From: Sinonovacula constricta
Taxonomy: Eukaryota > Mollusca > Bivalvia > Cardiida > Solecurtidae
Direction: 5' to 3'
Length of the DNA: 64,000 nt
NCBI GenBank assembly: GCA_007844125.1
Contig: CM017572.1
Span: forward strand, 45,769,027-45,833,026
Shown: positions 46,584 through 58,247 of the stretch, piece by piece
Layout: each line of letters starts with the position of its first letter
Numbering within the stretch: position 1 is the first letter of the stretch
Made by a program: the position numbers and the translations under genes
The notes under the pieces: model-generated
Database searches by the model: none
What the model saw: only the letters and a program-made list of their open reading frames with translations
Told to the model about the DNA's origin: nothing

Positions 46584-47754
46584 ATATATGGAAGATCTGA
46601 TACAGACCAGTACATTCTGAGTGACCTTTGGTCAAGACTAATAATCGAGTGTTACAAGAGAGCATTTAAATGTTTTGTTGTATAAATGTAGTTTCCAGTG
46701 AAACATAATAATCTAGGTAAATATAGGTAAAAACTCGTTTAAACATGTCTTCAGTAGCAAACTTTTTATTAGGCATAAGCTACACCAGTTCTTATCCTTT
46801 GTAATTGATGAAGAATTCACTGCATTTCTGTGCTAGTTAAATATGGGAATTGATAGACGTAAATCTAATATGTGCATCTCTCCGAGCAGATGTTTGCTTA
46901 TTTAAAACATAATTTTCATATTGCCGAAAATTCTGAGCTTATTATGTCACTTTAAAGTCGTTTGCATTGTTCATTAATTAACTTTAAAGCTTTCCAATTA
47001 ATTACTTTTCAGTTAAATAATAATGGTTAAATGATAATTTGGTTATAATTGGTTAGTTAAAGACATTGTGCCGTTTAATTAAGCTAAGTGCAAGGGTTAA
47101 CTTAAAGAAGGACTAAAAATGACAGGACTAATAATTAAAACAAGGAAATATACTATGATGCACGGGAAAGTAGTAAAATAGTAATAAAGAGGCACGATCC
47201 AGGACAGTGAATAATTCATACGTCAAAACATAAGAAGATATCATTGAACACAGAGCTGTTCAGAAGACACGATTAACAATAAAAATACAATTTTTAGCTT
47301 TTATAAATCTGATGTCAGAAATAATAGCCGTAGGCGACGCAATTAGCAAAGGAGATGCGCAGTTAGCTTAGAGTATATATTTTTGGGTCGCGGGGCGAAA
47401 GAGGAGGAAAGGTCTAGACGAGATCGAGAGTAGATGTGGACGCGTTAGAGAGAGGTATTCACGCCTCACTATTGTTAGATTGTAAAATGTAACTTTCGTT
47501 AATAAAATTGTAATCATTTCTGTTGCATATTCCAAACATGCTCTAGTCGTACCATAGATGCCGAGGATGTAACTAAAATACCTAGCTGTTTCAGCCTTGC
47601 CTGTCATTGCTAAGTACAACTAATTGTATTGAAGCGCGACGCCTACATATGGAATGGTTACTGAAATTTGCGCATGGAGAAGTTTTGTTTTGCGGACTTT
47701 CATAACCTTGAACGATCCGGGTCCTTATTCGGTAGACGGCGTTCTTTTTTTTTT

Positions 47755-47756
<2 letters not shown>
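46584..47756. other. Unassigned AT-rich sequence
   Basis: No gene, RNA or repeat recognised. Confidence 0.35.

Positions 47757-47786
<30 letters not shown>
47757..47786. repeat. (GT)n microsatellite
   Basis: About 15 GT units, preceded by a T-rich run. Confidence 0.95.
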
Positions 47787-47788
<2 letters not shown>

Positions 47789-49002
47789 CTGTAATTTTTA
47801 CAAAACCATGGCAGAAAACGAGAGATGTTGACTTATTTTCTTTGTATCATTAAGATACGTAAACTTTGGACATAATTGTACATAAATTCTCCATACGACC
47901 TTACATATTCGTACTTATGTAAGTAGTTAGGAAATGTTTTCGGTACGCCCTTCGAATTTCGCACAGCATGTTAATAAAGTGAGATTATCTTTTAGAAACG
48001 AAACAGTCCACAGCCAAAATATCTTGTAATATGCTTGAAATGTTCTTGGAAAAGAAGATAAGGTTATGGAATTTGGATCGACGTGAAAGGGTCAAAATTG
48101 ACCCGTAAAGTTTTTAAACAGATTTTGAATGGTCATCAATAAACGTCCAACCCACGAAGTAAGAATTCACAACATGCTTTAAGTATTTTGGTCATAATTT
48201 AAAGATATGGGCTCGGGATCGGAGGGTCCTGGGTTCAAATCTAAAAGCCGACATGAAATTTTATTCCTTGTCCAAGTCTTTATTTTCACGAACTTTTTGC
48301 AAAGACAGAACAGGTTCAGACTAATTATAACGTCGTGACTACTTCCTTAGCTCCAAATGTACTAAATAGCAATATTCATCTTGTATAATATTGCTATATA
48401 ACAAGTAATTTGATATTTTGGTCTTATATTGAATGGCCTAGGATGGGTTAATATTAGGAAGCAGTGAACAAGATTCTCCGTGTACATAAACCAGATACAA
48501 AAATGCTTCCAGGCAAAACAACTTCAATAATAAACATTAAGATACTGAAAACGAAAGCATATTATGTTCCTACAAAATACTACTTGTACTATAATGATTT
48601 GCATAATCTAAGGCTGCTGCACACGTACATCTTCTGCTTACCACTTTAGTTTTATTTTTTAATTTATTTTTGCCATTTTGCCATTTTTTGCCTTCTACAT
48701 CAGGGGTTTCATTAGAAACTATTTTGGTTGTGATCGCCGGCTACTTTCCGTTAAGGTTGAAAAAAAAATCTGCTGAAATTGTGGATAATACTCCAAAAAT
48801 ATTTCCAAGCCACTTATTCTTTGATTAGCTAACGAATTTAACGTAAATCATAACATTTCAGTGCTACAGTTATAAATTAACGTGTTATTCTATGTTCCGC
48901 ATCATATCATTTAGTTGATACTATTAATAGATCGTGCTACGTATTTGCGGCCCGTACCGATCGTTGTAATGCGGCAACCAATCAAAATTTTATTGACGTA
49001 AG
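47787..49002. other. Unassigned sequence with a B-box-like fragment
   Basis: CTCGGGATCGGAGGGTCCTG and GGGTTCAAATCT at about 48210-48245 resemble a tRNA anticodon and T arm (B box GGTTCAAATCT). No A box is found upstream. Otherwise nothing is recognised. Confidence 0.3.
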
Positions 49003-49437
49003 TGTTACGACTTGTGTCACTATTTAAGAATTTATTTTTTATTAAAGATTTATTAAAAAATTGGCTCGCTTAAATTACGACGAAATGGTGAAACAGAAAG
49101 AACAAGCCGGCAACAAACTATTACAATATTTTATTTTAATCAACAATCAATTTAATATCTAAATTAAATAACACATATAGTCATGTACACAAATAAAATA
49201 ATGCCTACAGAGTGTCCCTTTAACTGGCATCCATTTAATCCAAATTAAAATCCGATGTTGAGTATTCTTGAAGAGTTGCCGGCAGAACGTTGTCGTTGAT
49301 TCACAGTTGAAATAGCCCAATTAACAAATAGTCCGAGAATGTAATAATTAAAGTCCATATCCAACACTTTGAATTTAAATCCACTGTAGAATGTAATCAA
49401 GTCCTCGAATATTCAAAAATAGAAGCTGCACAATGAG
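49003..49437 (-). repeat. LTR fragment, family D copy 1
   Basis: TGTTACGACTTGTGTCACTA at the left edge, then GAAACAGAAAGAACAAGC, CATTTAATCCAA, TTCACAGTTGAAATA and AATAGAAGCTGCA, parallel the LTR at 60529-61430. The similarity fades after about 49437, where the U3 part of the other copy begins. Read on the minus strand it ends ...GTCGTAACA, as an LTR would. No internal coding region of the element is attached. Confidence 0.6.
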
Positions 49438-49924
49438 TGTTAACGTATTAGTAACTTTTAGGTCAGCGAGTATTTTGTGGGCGCTGGGATCGTTTCCTTG
49501 AATCAGCGCGGGAAAGTAATGTGAAATGTTCAACAGTAAGTCGCACTGGACTTTCTTTTACGAAAATAATGCCGGCTGGTGGTTACTAAGTAATTTTGAT
49601 GATTGAGAAAGGAAGTTTTTTCATGTTATGAATTGTGTGAGATGTTTTCATGAATTTTATTGTCACATTGGAGCTACTGAGAGAATAATTTGATGTGAAC
49701 TTTTGGCGCAAACGGGTAATGGTCGGATCGTCAAGTATTAGACAAAAAATAACGAAACACAGTTTTATGTTTTAAAATATTTATCTTTACTTCAAAACAA
49801 TAAATAAACAAAAATTAATATAAAATAAATAAATTACTTAAATAGAATTTCAGTTCTTTTTTCGTCGTATCTGGAATATAAAAGAAGAAAATGTGGTTTT
49901 AAAGACTGCATTATACTTTTACAT
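49438..49924. other. Unassigned sequence, possibly diverged LTR U3
   Basis: It follows the LTR-like segment in the position of U3 but does not resemble the U3 of the copy at 61 kb. Confidence 0.3.
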
Positions 49925-50345
49925 GACTATACACTAAAGAAAGACTTTTCTGTGGCAGAAAATTCAGCAACAAGCAGTCATGATGAATCTGAGGCATCTT
50001 ATCCTGATCCGGTTCAGGATTCAGTGGACCTTTCAACCCCTCCTGCCACATGTTCAAAAGAAACTGGCTATGCCTTGTCCTCTAGTGCTAGGGTTGACAT
50101 GTCAAAATCAGAACATGATAAACTTATAAATCAATTGTTTTCTGATGAGCTTTTGGACACTGATAAACCTAAAATTCACCATCACTTCACTTGTCAAAAC
50201 AGCTGCCTATCTGTAAGCCAAAAAGATAAAACATTTAATAAAGCAAAGAGATAAATTTCAGCATCAGTGGGTTCACAACAAGGAGCTTAGCTTTTGTCCA
50301 AAAACGGGTATTTGGTGGCTCGTCTATCTTGAGGAAAGAGGAATA
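49925..50345 (+). pseudogene. hAT-like / zinc-finger protein N-terminal remnant
   Basis: The open frame 49952-50254 is Ser/Asp/Glu-rich and low in structure (SHDESEASYPDPVQDSVDLS, DKLINQLFSDELLDTDKPK). After a one-base shift near 50250 the sequence continues as FQHQWVHNKELSFCPKTGIW and WLVYLEERGIF. A disordered acidic N-terminus followed by Kx(F)xxxW...W(L)xY...GxxxC is the layout of TTF/BED-type zinc fingers in hAT transposases and their domesticated relatives. The final Cys pair is lost. The upstream frame is open back to at least 49919 without a convincing ATG. The family assignment is tentative. Confidence 0.4.
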
Positions 50346-50901
50346 TTCATTTATTTATTTTTCACTTGTTATTGTTCATTTGATTTGTAACACACATTAG
50401 TATGTCTCCTTTGACCATCCACAAAGTTACCCCCATCCAGGGCCTCACACAACCCAGGTTTCAGACAGCCATTCAGAATTCACGAATATATAGGAAACGT
50501 CTAGGTGAGGTCAAATAATAATGTAAATTAACAAATTACGATGTTTAAGTGAGCTCTTTTGTTGTGTTTTCAGTAAGTTTGTGTTTGGGTCAATTTATCG
50601 ATGTTAATATTTTTACGCAAATACACATTTTGCGTGCGCATGCGCAACACATGCCGCTTGTGTGGCCGAATATACAGGAAAAGAGGCTATTTAACAAACA
50701 AAATAAACAGCATTTATACACATAAACACATTTTTAACATTATTGTAACAATGAGCAAAACAAGCATAATACTACAAAGCCATTAACCTTTTACATAGTT
50801 ATGGACATGAAATCATATTGCTGACATGCAACATCTATACTCTATGAAAGTTGCAAATAAGATGGCAGGTGATTATTAAAATCATGTTCGGACGACCTTC
50901 G
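50346..50901. other. Unassigned sequence
   Basis: No gene or repeat recognised. Confidence 0.35.
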
Positions 50902-51765
50902 TTGAGACTATATGAAAACAGTGACTTAAAGCCATAATTTGACAGTCACAGATTTCTTGTCTCTTCATCTCTCAAGTCGTGCCCTATATAGGTGGGACAA
51001 CTTGAGCAGTCTCCATACCCTTTACGTGAGATTGCACAGTAGGTATAACATCGGGACTTTTGGTACCTTCATTACATATAATATGTCAACTGCGGATAAA
51101 TCCTTGGCTTTTATGATATGCTTTTTAAAACGTATTAACTCTAAACAATACTACGTTGTATTTTGTTGATTTTTTTTCTTTCTAAAATTCGATTTCTTTC
51201 GTAAATTTTTACATTTCACTTTTGACACTTTTGGCATATGACGTCATGACATTGTATGACGTCATTATATTGTTCTTATAATATATCAGCGCTTGTACTG
51301 CTTTATTTCATTTGCAACTACTCTCATTTGGAAATTTTAGGTTGCCGAGGCTTTTATCTACTGTACATACTGTACATATGTTGTTAGTTCATTTTATTAC
51401 TAGTTATTATGTATGTACATAGGTTAATTATATCTGTTTTAACTCCCGATGCAGGTGCTTACTGTTAGTTCTTTCACTTTGACAGGATATTTTTATTTAC
51501 ACTTTTTGATAGAAAAACCTTCAGGAAGTGCGAGGTTCGAGCGCTCCACAAACCAGGTTTATGCACCCCAGTTGGCCCTTTTGCCGACTGACCGTTCCAA
51601 GGCAGTAACTGATGTTTTTGGTTTTTTTTTCTTTTTTGTGTGTTATGTCTCGTGTCTGTGTTTTTGTCACATTTACATTTACCTTGTTTGCCTTTGTCTA
51701 CAGGTAGACAAAACTTAAATATTTGTGGAAATTTTGATCGGACCTGTTCTTATTTACCTAATGAA
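50902..51765 (+). repeat. Family A repeat, copy A4
   Basis: A full-length copy begins with CGTTGAGACTATATGAAAAC. It contains GTCGTGCCCTATATAGGTG, AACTGCGGATAAATC, GTTGCCGAGGCTTTTATCTA and the core at 51524-51615, and ends GATCGGACCTGTTCTTATTT. A 76-codon frame (50939-51169) parallels the 73-codon frame of A1. No RT remnant is visible upstream of this copy. Confidence 0.9.
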
Positions 51766-51930
51766 TACAAAAAAAATAATTTGACTACTTCGCTAAGTAC
51801 TGCTGAAAGAAAATCCATCAAGTAATATTGCCTTCACTGGGTACAGCCTGTTGTTAACATCTGGAATGATACCACACCCACTCACATTATCCTGATATCT
51901 ACCAACTTTACACGGCACATATGTTTACAT
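51766..51930. other. Short spacer between A4 and the transposase remnant
   Basis: Nothing recognisable. Confidence 0.3.
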
Positions 51931-52683
51931 TAACATACCAATTTCTGCAGAAACGCTGGGTTGTTGAAAGTGCGAATGCACGTATTAAGCAGTGGAGATA
52001 CCTTGGTGGAGATACCTTAAAAAGGTTCTGCCGACAAACCAAGTTCCACAGATTGGTGACCTGATTCCCATTGTTTGTGCTGTGGCAAACAAGCAAGTAT
52101 TTGCCCCCTCTTTTCAGTCTACATCAAAAAGATGATTACATAGCCAAATCGATAGTGAGAAATATGAGCAAAGTAAATGCATTAAAGGCAAAAGTTGAGG
52201 AAGCACACATAGAGTGGCGCTCTGCAACATGGTCCAAAGTCACTGAAGCACAGATGGAGGAAATTCCCAGACTAACAGAAGAACAGCTGAGGTCACTTAC
52301 TTTGGGTGTGTACAAATTAAAGTATTGTCCATTCTATATTCAGGAACATTTGTCTGATGAATGTGATATATTTGTCCATTGTGAGCATCAACATCTATCT
52401 CGCGTCTCAATTCAGAGTAGACATGCCACATTCAAACAGTACCTTCTCTTGGATTGTATTCAACAGTACAGATATTACTGCATGGTACTGGATGTAGGGC
52501 ATGTGCTCGAGTTCGCTCACATAGTAGCATTAGTTTGGTATCTTGGCTAAGCCAGGTACCGATATGTTGATCCTGCTGCTGAAGGAGTCCATGACTGGAG
52601 TCAGCATCTGCATAATGTCGGTAGTTTAAATGAGCCTGATTATGAATCTCAATCTGGAGCCGACTGTGACTCTTCAGATTGAG
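51931..52683 (+). pseudogene. DDE-type transposase C-terminus with degraded SWIM-like finger
   Basis: The start reads RWVVESANARIKQWRYLGGD, the KRWxxExxNxRIKRWxYL motif of DDE_Tnp_4-type transposases that contains the final catalytic Glu. A 13-bp repeat (GGAGATACCTTGG) disrupts the next codons. Then come QVPQIGDLIPIVCAV in another frame, and the long frame 52071-52550 with IPRLTEEQLRSLTLGVYKLK, YCPFYIQEHLSDECDIFVHC and IQSRHATFKQYLLL. It ends YYCMVLDVGHVLEFAHIVAL, which looks like a SWIM zinc finger (CxC...CxH) with two Cys replaced. An in-frame stop at about 52548 is followed by ARYRYVDPAA and an acidic tail ending at 52683. Inactive. The domain naming is from memory of the family and not certain. 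Confidence 0.55.
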
Positions 52684-53599
52684 TATTACTAACATGACTA
52701 TCATCCGTCAAGAGGAAAATGAAAATTTGTTGTTACTTTTAATGATTTTTTGTTGGAAAATGTAAACTTCATTATTCATATTCTTCAATTTGCATTAAAA
52801 TCTGTGACACTACTTGTACGACTCATCTTGGGGCGAAGGGCGAAAAACAAATATTTGACATGTTTTCTGAAATTATTACACATTTTAAGCCCTGTACTAA
52901 TTAATACTGTTGTCTAAGTAAATATATATAAACGATTTATAGTACTGCCCGTGACATAAGCAAAGCTCCGTACCTGATTTGCATTAACAAAATCATGTGC
53001 ATTTAATGGCGTGCCCGATGTCCAGCAGAGTTCACGAGGTCAATTCAAAGACCCAAAATACGTCAAATGAACAAAAACTATCATTAAGGGGCCGACGCAT
53101 ATTAATCCACTAAAATTGAAAAAAAAAATCTAACTGTTTTGACTTTTTATAATGTTTATAAGTAATGAACAAGCATTTAAAAGTCTTTGGTTTGTATAAA
53201 TGTGTGTAAAAGTAATTTTTAAATGAACGTTGTTATATATAAAAAACAACAAATACGTTTTTGACTTCGTGACGACGTCAATAAAATGTCAGAAAACCTC
53301 GTTATTTCGTTTGTACACTCACCCTCATTAAAGATCTAGTATCACTATTTATCGGACATGCGGTGATAGAAAATAGTATTTTCATGCATAGCAATAGTTC
53401 ATGGTTGAAAATATATAAGTTTGGTTATCATCTGTGATGGGGCCAAAGTCGACCCTTCGTGGCTCTAGTCGTTTGCATAAAATGAGTTGACACTTTATTT
53501 AGACAAGTTATTGGTATTTCTTTGGAAACTACCTGTGGATCATTGATTACAAACTTGTTTTATACTGCTTCTTTGAACATGATTTTATGTTAATGTAAT
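52684..53599. other. Unassigned AT-rich sequence
   Basis: No gene or repeat recognised. Confidence 0.35.
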
Positions 53600-54312
53600 C
53601 TCTTTCTACCCACATTATAGAAACTTTCAATTCATCGGCACAATTTCTTGATATTCTTGCTATACATAATTCTTTCTTTGCTTAAATTATCAAATAATTC
53701 ACCTTGAGCTACCTCATAGGCTTTTTATTTATCCAAACTAACAAGATTTGTACTTAAGTAGATGTCAATGTTAGTAACCAGTAAAAAGCTTCAAATAATA
53801 AATTTTGTTACCTGTTTACAAAATTTAGGTAATTTGTTGTTGATTGTTACATCCTTCGTTTTGCAGCATTTAATGCAATTGACATTTTACAGCCGTTAAA
53901 TTACATGACGAGACAACATGAATATGGTGACTTAAAGTCATAATTAGGACAGTAACTGCAGGAATTCTGTCTTTCATCTCTCCAGTCGTGCCCTTTACAG
54001 GTCAGACAACTTGAGCAGTTAGCATGATTTTTACGTGAGATTGCACAGTATGTATAACTTTGGGATTTGGAATGCCTTTATTAGAAAATATGCCGATTAC
54101 TGAAAAATCCTCAAGTTATTAAAACAAAACTTAGATTGTATTACCTATTATCTCTTCACAATGCTGCATTTTTTAAATTGGTTATTTTTTGTTTTGTTTT
54201 TTAATTGCACCTTTTAATTTCGACTTTTATCTTCACCGTATTTATACCATAACACGTCATTAACTTCTTATTAAACTTGGGCTGCTTTCTTTCAAACTAC
54301 TCTCATGTTTGG
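53600..54312 (+). mobile_element. Penelope-like remnant and 5' part of family A copy A5, split by a LINE
   Basis: 53600-53905 parallels 25680-26141: ATTTCTTGATATTCTTGCTA corresponds to the region of the YLDD box, and GCAATTGACATTTTACAGCC to the C-terminal codons. Too many changes remain for a reading frame. From 53908 the family A body starts (GTGACTTAAAGTCATAATT, CAGTCGTGCCC, GTGAGATTGCACAGTATGTA) and runs to CTCATGTTTGG at 54302-54312. The copy resumes at 60083 after the LINE. Confidence 0.7.
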
Positions 54313-54542
54313 TTTATTTGTTTATTTGGGTTTTACGGCACACCGACACTTAACAGGTCATACGGCGCCGAATACAAAGTTAAATGTGAATGGAGCGTAA
54401 TCAGGTTAAAACCAAACTACGCATGTAAAATATAGAAAAATATAAAAACTATCTGGTAAAAAAATAAATTATAATTCAAAACAGGTCAACACACAAAACG
54501 GTTCAAAAAGTATGACGATTGGTTAATAAACAGTTTAAAAAG

Positions 54543-57500
54543 TTATAACTTATTAAGAATACCAATCTCGTTCAAGAAGCAAACAAGTTTAGAATCCGAC
54601 ACTGTCCTAAATAGTTCGAACATGTTATGGACATTAAAATACTTCGACCGTATGTGGTCTGTGTCGATACACTGTAATAAAATATGGCTGACTGTCAGTG
54701 GTTCCTGGCAAGGAACACATACAGGCTGAACTTCTCTTTTTAAAAGATATGAATGAGTTAACCTAGTATGTCCAATGCGACAGCGGGTAAGAGCTACGTC
54801 TTCTCGTCGACTTTCTCTGCAAGCAGAGACATTGGCACCGACGTTAGGTTTAATTACGTGTAATTTGTTACAAACAATACTGTCCCAACTTGTTTGCCAC
54901 TTGGTTAAAATATGTCGGTAAATAAGTGGTTTAAAATCAGTGTGTGGGATGCAAAGATCTTTCTCAGTGAGGGCTGAGGCAGATTTTGCACCCCTGTCAG
55001 CATCTTCGTTTCCTCGGATGCCTACATGACTAGGAAGCCAACAGAAGGAGATTTCGTTAGTGTCGTATAAACTTTGAAGTTTGACAAGAACAGTGCGAAC
55101 ATGTGGATTTGAATAATTCAGTGAATTTATGCTTTGCAATACAGATAATGAGTCTGAAAATATAACATATTTTTCACCGGAATGTTCTGAAATAAAATCA
55201 AGGCTTAGATTTATAGCCTGGATTTCAGCGGTAAATATAGACGAGTTGTTAGGAAGTCTTTGTTTAATGCAGTGGCTATTACTTACGGAAGCACAGCCAA
55301 CATGAGTGTCCGTCTTTGAACCATCAGTATATATATGAAGGTGATCAGAGTACTTGTCAAGGAGTTCGAGAAATTCAGATCGTAAAATCAAAGGATCTGT
55401 GTTCGACTTTTTATTTTTACAGAGTTCCAAATTCACATCAGGAGAACGGAGTTGCCATGGTGGATGTTCAATTGTGGGGTTTTCAGAAATGTTTTCGAGT
55501 TTTATACCTGATGTGTTTATGCTATCTTTAAGCCTTAAACCAAGAGGTCTGAGGGCTTTAGGTGATCGATCATAAAGCTCCTCATGTTTAGGGTTAAAAA
55601 CACAATTAAACGTTGGGTTATTGGGGTTAGACCCCAGTTTAATTATATACTGCAAAGAAAGTTTCTCGCGACGCAAGAATAAAGATGGTTCATTGGCTTC
55701 AACGTAAAGGCTCTGCACTGGTGAGGTCCTGAACGCTCCTAGAGCTAGACGAAGTCCCTGGTTGTGAACGACGTCCAGCATCTGGAGATAGGACCTCCTG
55801 GCAGAACCATAGACTATGCTTCCGTAATCTAATTTTGACCGAATTAGGGAACGGTACAGAAGTAACAATGTTTTCCTATCGGCTCCCCAGTCTGTATGGG
55901 ATAAATATTTAAGCAAGTTAAGAGCCTTGAGACATTTCTTCTTGATGTAATTGATATGTGGAAGAAAAGTCAGTTTCCTGTCAAAAATGACTCCAAGAAA
56001 CTTAGTTTCCTGGCCGACGGGAATGCGAACGTTATTTAAAAACAATTCGGGGTCAACATGAAGACCACGTTTCTGACAGAAATGTATGCAGTTGGTTTTG
56101 GTTGGAGAAAATTTAAAACCGTTGGTGTTGCTCCATTTTTGCAACTTATTAAGACATTGTTGTAATTGTCTTTCAATTGTGCTCATATTTTTAGAGCGGT
56201 AACAAATAACGAAATCGTCCACAAAAAGTGAACAGTCAACCCCTTCATGAAGGGTTTTAACAATATTATTTATTTTAATGTTAAAAAGGGTAACAGATAG
56301 AATACTACCCTGGGGGACACCCTGTTCCTGTTTATGAACAGATGACAGGGTGGACCCAATCTTGACCTGAAAATTTCTGTCAGAAAGGAAGCTGTCAATG
56401 AAAATTGGTAAACGACCCCTGAGACCAAGGTCACCTAAATCCTTTAAAATCCCATGTTTCCAAGCGGTGTCATAAGCCTTTTCAAGATCGAAAAACACAG
56501 CTACAAGGTGTTCCTTCTTGATGAAGGCATCACGAATGAGTGTTTCTAAACGAACAAGATGATCGACTGTGCTACGTTGGTGTCTGAATCCACTTTGATA
56601 TTCTGAAATTAAGTTGTTGGACTCAAGATACCAGACAAGTCTATTATTGATCATTCGTTCTAAGGTTTTACAAATACAGCTCGTCAAAGCAATAGGTCTA
56701 TAGCTTTGAGGATCTGTTTGGGTCTTTACCTTGTTTATGAAGAGGAATAATGAAGGCATTTTTCCAAGAATCGGGTACTTTACCGGATATCCAAATTTCA
56801 TTAAAGATTGACAGAAGTAAGTTTAGAGATCGAATTGGTAAATGTTTTAAGAATTGATACGGTATGTCGTCTGGACCAGCAGCGGTATCATGCGATTTAT
56901 TAAGAGCATCTTTAAGATCTTTCAAGGAAAAGGATTGATTGTAAGTTTCGTTATTATTAGATTTAAAATTAACCTTTTCCCTTTCGGCAGAGTGTTTAAA
57001 GGTTTGGAATTGAGGCGTGTAGTTAGCCGATGAGGAATTTTGTGCAAAATTTTCAGCCAGTGTTTTCGAAATGTTTTGTTTATCTGTTATTACGGTGCAA
57101 TTTGCTTTAAGGTGGTTAACAGTTGAATATGATGGTTTACCGCTAATCTTTTTAATAGCAGACCAAACATTTTTGATGGAAGTCTTGCCATTTATTTCTG
57201 AAACATACTTTTGCCAAGATGATCTTTTGGCATGTTTAATAGTCCGGCGACTTTGAGCCCGTTCTTTTTTAAGGTTATTAAGATTTGTATCGGTAGGTCG
57301 AACATCAAATTGCTTTAATGCCGCCCTACGTTTACGAATAGATTTTTTACACTCTTCATTAAACCAAGGCTTATTACGTTTTGATTTAGTCGAGGTCTTA
57401 GGTATACACCTTTCTGCAATATTGTGCAAAGTGTTTGAAATGCGACAATTTTGTCATCTACATTTTCTACTGAAGTTGGGACAAGTTCTGCAGAACAAAG

Positions 57501-58220
57501 TGCTGAGAACAGGTCCCAGTTTGCTCTGTCCATCTTCCAACGAGGATTATCGTCGCCTATTGGCGAAGTACAGTTTGTAAGTATTATAGGAAAGTGATCA
57601 CTTCCACAAAGGTCATCGTGTACATCCCAAGTGTAATCTAAATACACAGAGGGGTGACACAATGTTAAGTCTATCGATGAATAATGCCCAGTTGCGGGGT
57701 GCAAGTATGTTGGCTTTTTATTATTGGCCAGACATATGTCATTATGGGCAATAAAGTTTTCTATCGTCTTGCTCATATTATTGAAGTCACAACATCCCCA
57801 TAGCGGGTTATGACCATTGAAGTCTCCAACGAGTATATATGGAGTAGGCAGCTGGTTAATAAGATTATCTAAATCATCTTTAGATACATTTGAATTCGGT
57901 GGAAGATAAACAGAGCAAATAGTTACAACTTTATGTAGGGTTACACGGATAGCAACAGCCTGTATGTTCGTGTCAAGTTCGACTTGAGAGTGTGGCAATT
58001 TGGAGTTGACAATTATTGTCGATCCTCCAGATGCCCTCTCGCAAGCTGTATGTATATGATTATAACAAGTACAACCCTTAAAATTGAATTTATCAGAGTC
58101 TTTAAGAAAGGTTTCCTGAAGACAAAGCACAGCAGGATTTAGTGTAGATAACAGAATGAGTATTTCATTGTAATTGGCCTTAAGACCTCGACAGTTCCAC
58201 TGAATGATTCTATTATTCAT
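54543..58220 (-). CDS. LINE ORF2: endonuclease, reverse transcriptase and RNase H (two frameshifts)
   Basis: About 1,225 codons. The first 301 codons (58220-57315) are an APE-type endonuclease with QWNCRGL (7-13), LQET (34-37), GDFNGHN (132-138), SSID (181-184) and GSDH (206-209). A linker with KPWFNEE and the GPDD motif follows in another frame (57429-56698). The rest (56801-54543) returns to the first frame: RT motifs FFDLEKAYD, GVPQGSILS, catalytic FVDDF and FLGVIFD; then RNase H with YTDGS, AEIQA, FSDS and SHVGIRGNEDAD; then a Cys/His C-terminus (PCQEPLTVSHILLQC). The frame slips by one missing base near 57420 and one extra base near 56725, so the changes compensate. The protein would nick target DNA, prime cDNA there and remove the RNA. 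All catalytic motifs look intact. The ATG at 58220 lies 27 nt after the ORF1 stop. Confidence 0.9.
54613..54757 (-). other. ORF2 C-terminal Cys/His segment
   Basis: The segment CVPCQEPLTVSHILLQC gives a CxxC...H...C arrangement at the end of ORF2, after RNase H. In related LINEs a similar finger follows the RNase H domain and is thought to help bind template RNA or target DNA. The truncated copy retains a weakened version near 7860. Confidence 0.6.
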
Positions 58221-58247
58221 GGGATTATTAAACTTAGTTCTTGTAGA

